In this document: piece by piece, positions 60,579 through 64,000 of the stretch
How the letters are laid out: every line of letters starts with the position of its first letter
Numbering within the stretch: position 1 is the stretch's first letter
Assembly: GCF_007115095.1 (NCBI RefSeq)
Contig: NZ_SULH01000004.1
Location: 124,001 to 188,000, forward strand
Length of the DNA stretch: 64,000 bases
Origin: Levilactobacillus enshiensis
GTDB taxonomy: Bacteria > Bacillota > Bacilli > Lactobacillales > Lactobacillaceae
Direction: 5' to 3'
The notes under the pieces: generated by a model
Database searches by the model: none
What the model was told of the DNA's origin: nothing
What the model saw: only the letters and a program-made list of their open reading frames with translations
Program-made: the position numbers and the translations under genes

Positions 60579-62804
60579 ATGAAGTGGATTTGGACGCTGG
60601 TCGTCTGTTTGGTGGTACTGATTGGTGGGGAGTGCCGGGCAGCAGCCATGGAAGACGATGGGTTAACAACGGCTTTGCGGACGGCGCCGAATGGTATCCC
60701 ACTGACGGATCTCTATGAGGTGGATCAAGTCATGAACTCTTCAGCAAGTCGTCAAGACGGGCCCCGAGTGGCACAATCAATCGCGCAACTGACCAGTGGG
60801 GTGCGTCCCGGCACGCAAGTCAGTGCACTATGGTCTAAGGCAAACGGAAATGATTCGGTCGGGTCAAATCAGGTTGATTTAACCCAAGATGCGTTGTGGG
60901 GATTTTGGCTGTACTTTGGCAATCAGGGAGACAAGTCAAGTGAGGGGCTGGCCTTTGTCCTCCAGAATGCGAACCAGAAAATAGTGCCGATCGCCAAGAC
61001 CTTTTCCGGTCAATCCATCGGCGCTTGGGGTAGCGCACCAGAGAGTGGTGTGCACGTGAGTTCTGAAACGGTTGCTCTGCGTGGACTCAGTAATAGCTGG
61101 GCACTAGAGTTTGATACGCACGTGAATAGTAGTGAAGGGACCAATATTAATGATTTTTTGGATTATCAGGCCAGATTGGGCCCCCACATTGCGAGCGGCT
61201 ATCCAGGAAAAACAGAAAGCTACAAGCTGATATATAAGCAGGGAAGAGCGCGGCCAGCGTTACAGCACCAGCAACTGAGATACATGAAAAACAGTCCAGC
61301 TGATGGCCACTGGCGACACGTGACCATGAGTTGGAAACCGGCGACTAAGCAGATGACCTATGCGTATCATGATCGGGATGTGGCAACCAATTTACCAATT
61401 AAGCCAGAGATTACCGATAAAGTGACGATTGAAACGAAATTTTTAACCCCAGCCGCCAAGACGGAAAGTGCGCAGAAAGCCCAATCAGGGGTGACGGATG
61501 CGCTACAGGAAGATGGGGCAACGCGGGTTAATTGGGGGATTACCAGCGCGAGTACGTCGCAGGACAATCAAATGGTCATTGTGGACCAAGATCCTCGCTG
61601 GCCGCAGATACGCGTCAATTCTAAGGTGGAATTAATCGGTGAACACGCGCGCGAGATTACGGAGGGCGACCTCGTGGCACAGTTGACGGCCCAGGACGTG
61701 GTGCGGTTCAGTTCCCAAATTGATTTTTTCAATACGGGTGTCCTGACTGGCAATCATCAGCTTTCCAATGCCGTAACCGTTGAATCAGGACTGCCGCGGC
61801 CGGCAGTTGTGACGGGCATTACGATTAAGAACGGGGAAACAACTCTTTTTAACGTGCGCGACCATTCGGATACTGGGATAACTGGGGATCGTCACGTTCA
61901 GGCATTAGCGCATCAGGGGCAGAACCGGCAACTGACAACTGAACGTGAGGCCACCTTCTCCGGTAGCAATCAAGTGACTACGATCAGAACGCCACCGACT
62001 CTGTTCTATGGGCGTAACTACTACGTTTCCGTGCCCACGCCGACCTTTAAAGTGGATAAATTGCTGGAGCTGAAATTAACGCGTCTCAGCGACCAACTGT
62101 TGACGACGGCTGATGATGACGTGGTGGTCAAAGGGCAACTGACGAATGGCAAGCTGCCGATTGAAGCGGTCGACCGAGATAATTGCCGGTTCGAGGTAGC
62201 TGTAAATGGCAAGTCCTATCAGCCACAAGAGTTGAAGCTGGGGTGGACCACCACCCATGATTTAGGAGAATTTGGTATGGTTGTGCCGCCGCGATTGCTA
62301 AGAGCAGGCGAAAATGAAGTGACGGTCCGCGTCAGTGATCAGCAGAATCGGACCTCAAATACGCTGAAAATTCCAATTTCCAAGACGGCCAGCAAGTTAG
62401 CCTTTGCAACGGTTCCAACGGATTGCGGCTTTGTACCGTTAACGCTGACGGGACGTGAAAGTATCGTGCAACGTGACCCCAGTCCGGGCTGGCAACTGAG
62501 TGTTCAGGATAATCGGGGAGCCGGTCATAAATGGCAACTACAGGTCAGTATGGACAAGGCCTTTCAGGACAAAACGGGGCGGCGTTTAGCGGGGAAGCTC
62601 ATCTACGTTCATGAGGATACCTCATATGAAATTGATAGCGCGCCAACGACCGTTATGACGCATCAGACCAGAGCCGCTAATGAGGTCACCGATATCTCCA
62701 AAAGCTGGACCAACATGTCTGGGCCGCTGATAGTGGTCAGTGGGCATGCGGTCGCGGGAAACTATGAGGGCGAGATTCGTTGGCATTTGACGGACGCACC
62801 GTGA
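60579..62804 (+). CDS. WxL-domain surface protein with L-type lectin-like region
   Basis: A 741-residue exported protein. Residues 1-26 are a signal peptide (cleavage near CRAAA). Residues about 60-300 resemble the bacterial L-type lectin-like domain found in WxL proteins (ALWGFWLYFGNQGDKSSEGLAFVLQN, WALEFDTHVN, HWRHVTMSWKP). Ig-like or fibronectin-like segments follow. The C-terminal 130 residues form a WxL domain with WQLSVQDNRGAGHKWQLQV containing the two W-x-L motifs, which binds peptidoglycan non-covalently. No DUF916 or other WxL partners are adjacent, which is unusual. The start is ATG at 60579 behind GGGGGCGTGG. The ligand is unknown. Confidence 0.8.
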   Translation: MKWIWTLVVCLVVLIGGECRAAAMEDDGLTTALRTAPNGIPLTDLYEVDQVMNSSASRQDGPRVAQSIAQLTSGVRPGTQVSALWSKANGNDSVGSNQVDLTQDALWGFWLYFGNQGDKSSEGLAFVLQNANQKIVPIAKTFSGQSIGAWGSAPESGVHVSSETVALRGLSNSWALEFDTHVNSSEGTNINDFLDYQARLGPHIASGYPGKTESYKLIYKQGRARPALQHQQLRYMKNSPADGHWRHVTMSWKPATKQMTYAYHDRDVATNLPIKPEITDKVTIETKFLTPAAKTESAQKAQSGVTDALQEDGATRVNWGITSASTSQDNQMVIVDQDPRWPQIRVNSKVELIGEHAREITEGDLVAQLTAQDVVRFSSQIDFFNTGVLTGNHQLSNAVTVESGLPRPAVVTGITIKNGETTLFNVRDHSDTGITGDRHVQALAHQGQNRQLTTEREATFSGSNQVTTIRTPPTLFYGRNYYVSVPTPTFKVDKLLELKLTRLSDQLLTTADDDVVVKGQLTNGKLPIEAVDRDNCRFEVAVNGKSYQPQELKLGWTTTHDLGEFGMVVPPRLLRAGENEVTVRVSDQQNRTSNTLKIPISKTASKLAFATVPTDCGFVPLTLTGRESIVQRDPSPGWQLSVQDNRGAGHKWQLQVSMDKAFQDKTGRRLAGKLIYVHEDTSYEIDSAPTTVMTHQTRAANEVTDISKSWTNMSGPLIVVSGHAVAGNYEGEIRWHLTDAP

Positions 62805-62814
62805 ATCTTTACAG

Positions 62815-62848
62815 AAAAAAAGCGAGTCAGCTGACTGCTGGACTCGCA
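62815..62848 (-). terminator. terminator of the TetR gene
   Basis: On the minus strand GCGAGTC pairs with GACTCGC, followed by seven T residues, just after the regulator's stop. Confidence 0.7.
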
Positions 62849-62852
62849 ATGA

Positions 62853-63503
62853 CTAGGGCTGTAAAACTTTTTCTAGTTCGGTAACTAAATACCCCGCCTC
62901 GACGTCGTCATCCCAGTCGCGGTTAGGGAACAGGACGTACCGGTCGATGACGTATCCCACGATGACGGCAATGATGTAGCGGAAGATTTCCGTAAACGGC
63001 CAATCGATCATCAGGTGACGGTGTTGGAGATCGGCAACAGTGTCCTTAAATGCGGCGATGAGTTCTTCGCGGGCAGTTTCAATGAACTCTTGGCGTAGGC
63101 TCTCGTTGTATAGCAATTCGCTGAAGAAGACCTTGATGGCGTCTTGATTCTCGGCGGCAAAGGCCATGCGATTACGGACAAAGTAGTCCAGAAATTCGTG
63201 GAGACTCTCCGTCGGGTGATTCAAGGTATCTTGTTTAAATTCGGCTTCAACATCCGGGATGATCTGTTTGATCAAAGGTTCCAAAGCCGTACGTAAGATA
63301 TTGGCTTTGGACTTAAAATGTTTAAACATGGTGCCCTCAGATTGATGGGCGGCCACGGCAATTTGATGCGTGCTGGTGTTGGCATACCCCTGTTCGGCAA
63401 ACAGGCGGATGCTGGCAATCAGCACGTCTTTTTGTTTCTGCGTTAATTCCTTATTCGCCTGGACGATGGCGGGAAATTCGTCCAGAATATTCTTCTTAGC
63501 CAT
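62853..63503 (-). CDS. TetR/AcrR family transcriptional regulator
   Basis: A 216-residue TetR-type regulator. The N-terminal helix-turn-helix reads IASIRLFAEQGYANTSTHQIAVAAHQSEGTMFKHFKSK (about residues 25-63). The ligand-binding half is helical and ends DVEAGYLVTELEKVLQP. ATG at 63503 follows AAGGTGG by eight bases. No obvious target gene adjoins it: the WxL gene converges, and an A-type repeat lies upstream. The ligand is unknown. Confidence 0.88.
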   Translation of the reverse strand: MAKKNILDEFPAIVQANKELTQKQKDVLIASIRLFAEQGYANTSTHQIAVAAHQSEGTMFKHFKSKANILRTALEPLIKQIIPDVEAEFKQDTLNHPTESLHEFLDYFVRNRMAFAAENQDAIKVFFSELLYNESLRQEFIETAREELIAAFKDTVADLQHRHLMIDWPFTEIFRYIIAVIVGYVIDRYVLFPNRDWDDDVEAGYLVTELEKVLQP

Positions 63504-63547
63504 GATCAAAACCACCTTCTGTAAAATATCATATTGTTTGAGCTATT

Positions 63548-63760
63548 TCTCGGTAACCTAGTGGGGATGTTGCTTTACCGGACACCAGATATGGGCTGGA
63601 AAATGGTGCGAACACAACTTGAGCCTCGCAAGTACCGAGTCTTCGAGATTGGTTTTCTACTAAGCCAGCGGGGAAACCACCCACTGACTAAGTAGAACGA
63701 CGCGCCTGAGCCCATATCCGGCGACCTCTCGGCTTACACGGTGGCTCTATCCGAAGCGTT
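63548..63760 (+). repeat. A-type element without module B
   Basis: It follows module A from AACCTAGTGG through CCAGATATGGGCTGG, AACACAACTTGAGCCTCG, CCGAGTCTTC, GGTTTTCTACTAAGC to GACGCGCCTGAGCCCATATC. The inner hairpin is CAGCGGG/CCCACTG where the copy at 7250 has CAGTAAG/CTTACTG. Module B and both termini are absent or degraded. Confidence 0.7.
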
Positions 63761-63835
63761 ATCAGTTAAATTCTGGTATAAGTGTATTGGTACATATCCT
63801 CATTTTACCAGTGACGGGAATGATTACCAGACCAA

Positions 63836-63877
63836 AAAGCGGTGATGTCTGTGTCCGGGACATCACCGCTTTTTAAT
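63836..63877. terminator. terminator at the right end of the window
   Basis: AAAAAGCGGTGATGTC pairs with GACATCACCGCTTTTT. It can end the minus-strand gene that enters from the right. Confidence 0.8.
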
Positions 63878-63893
63878 AGAGGTGGGATTATCG

Positions 63894-64000
63894 TTAGGCA
63901 TGGTGAACGGCGCCTGCTTGACGGTATACGAGGTAGAACTGGACGATAGCCAATACCACATTGACCCAGTTAACGACGGTAAACCAAACGCTCAGGGCAG
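63894..64000 (-). CDS. C-terminal end of a membrane protein, rest outside window
   Basis: The last 34 codons are visible. They encode a hydrophobic helix (VWFTVVNWVNVVLAIVQFYLV) and a short tail ending AGAVHHA before the stop at 63894-63896. This is the end of a membrane protein; the family cannot be told from this piece. Confidence 0.5.
   Translation of the reverse strand, partial: ALSVWFTVVNWVNVVLAIVQFYLVYRQAGAVHHA

Noticed and set aside
1-64000. CRISPR arrays, tRNA or rRNA genes, prophage structural genes
   Set aside because: I saw no regularly spaced direct repeats, no T-loop-bearing cloverleaf, and no phage head, tail or integrase genes. The repeats present are dispersed, not arrayed.

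Overview
The window looks like chromosomal DNA of a heterofermentative lactic acid bacterium of the Levilactobacillus (Lactobacillus brevis) group. The short-chain dehydrogenase at 7932-8690 reads almost residue for residue like the R-specific alcohol dehydrogenase of L. brevis as I remember it, and the GH65 enzyme at 22442-24697 reads like L. brevis maltose phosphorylase. Both differ from those sequences at scattered positions, so a close relative is more likely than the type strain. AGGAGG-type ribosome binding sites, frequent TTG/GTG starts, cre-like sites, a CIRCE element, a KxYKxGKxW signal peptide, an LPxTG protein and a WxL protein all fit a Gram-positive Lactobacillaceae genome.

Layout. 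1-1534 is the 5' part of a GH31 alpha-xylosidase. 2538-5597 holds a lone PTS EIIC, a DUF915 hydrolase and a LysR regulator. 5948-7167 is a TauE/SafE permease with its DUF1634 partner. 7932-10817 holds the alcohol dehydrogenase, an MFS pump and a small alarmone synthetase. 11343-13355 has a DUF2929 protein, a CPA2 cation/proton antiporter behind a structured leader, and a tiny membrane protein. 13738-19167 holds YfhO and an OmpR-type two-component system. 19649-24697 is a maltose module (LacI regulator, MFS sugar transporter, maltose phosphorylase), complemented by aldose 1-epimerase at 27032. 25504-35000 mixes housekeeping and surface genes: a zinc-independent S14 under a Zur-like box, hydrolases, a secreted beta-helix protein, an Spx-like protein behind a CIRCE element, and an NlpC/P60 enzyme. 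35165-43562 holds an altronate dehydratase-like enzyme, a MIP18 protein, an aquaporin, a secreted pseudo-metalloprotease, a GH51 arabinofuranosidase and a large LPxTG protein. 43772-46884 holds a second TauE permease and an SDR gene split by a TnpB-only IS605-type element. 47171-57689 looks like a sugar-acid island: LacI regulator, lactonase, carboxylate permease, TIM-barrel isomerase, SDRs, two paralogous 2-hydroxyacid dehydrogenases, an NmrA-like protein and an Rrf2 regulator. 58323-64000 holds an HxlR regulator with an MFS pump, a WxL lectin-like protein, a TetR regulator and the 3' end of a membrane protein gene.

The least explained signal is a family of dispersed intergenic elements, roughly 170-620 bp, with CTAAAGGTTGAAAG-type terminal inverted repeats. 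Two modules (A and B) recur in many gaps on both strands. Their hairpin arms differ between copies by compensatory changes, so the RNA or single-strand fold appears to be maintained. A second small family consists of a variable terminator hairpin followed by an identical 28-base tail (13646-13731 and 37106-37184). Other points to follow up are the antiporter leader with an 8-base anti-Shine-Dalgarno, the metzincin-like protein that has lost all three zinc histidines, and the paired LacI-type operators of the sugar-acid island.
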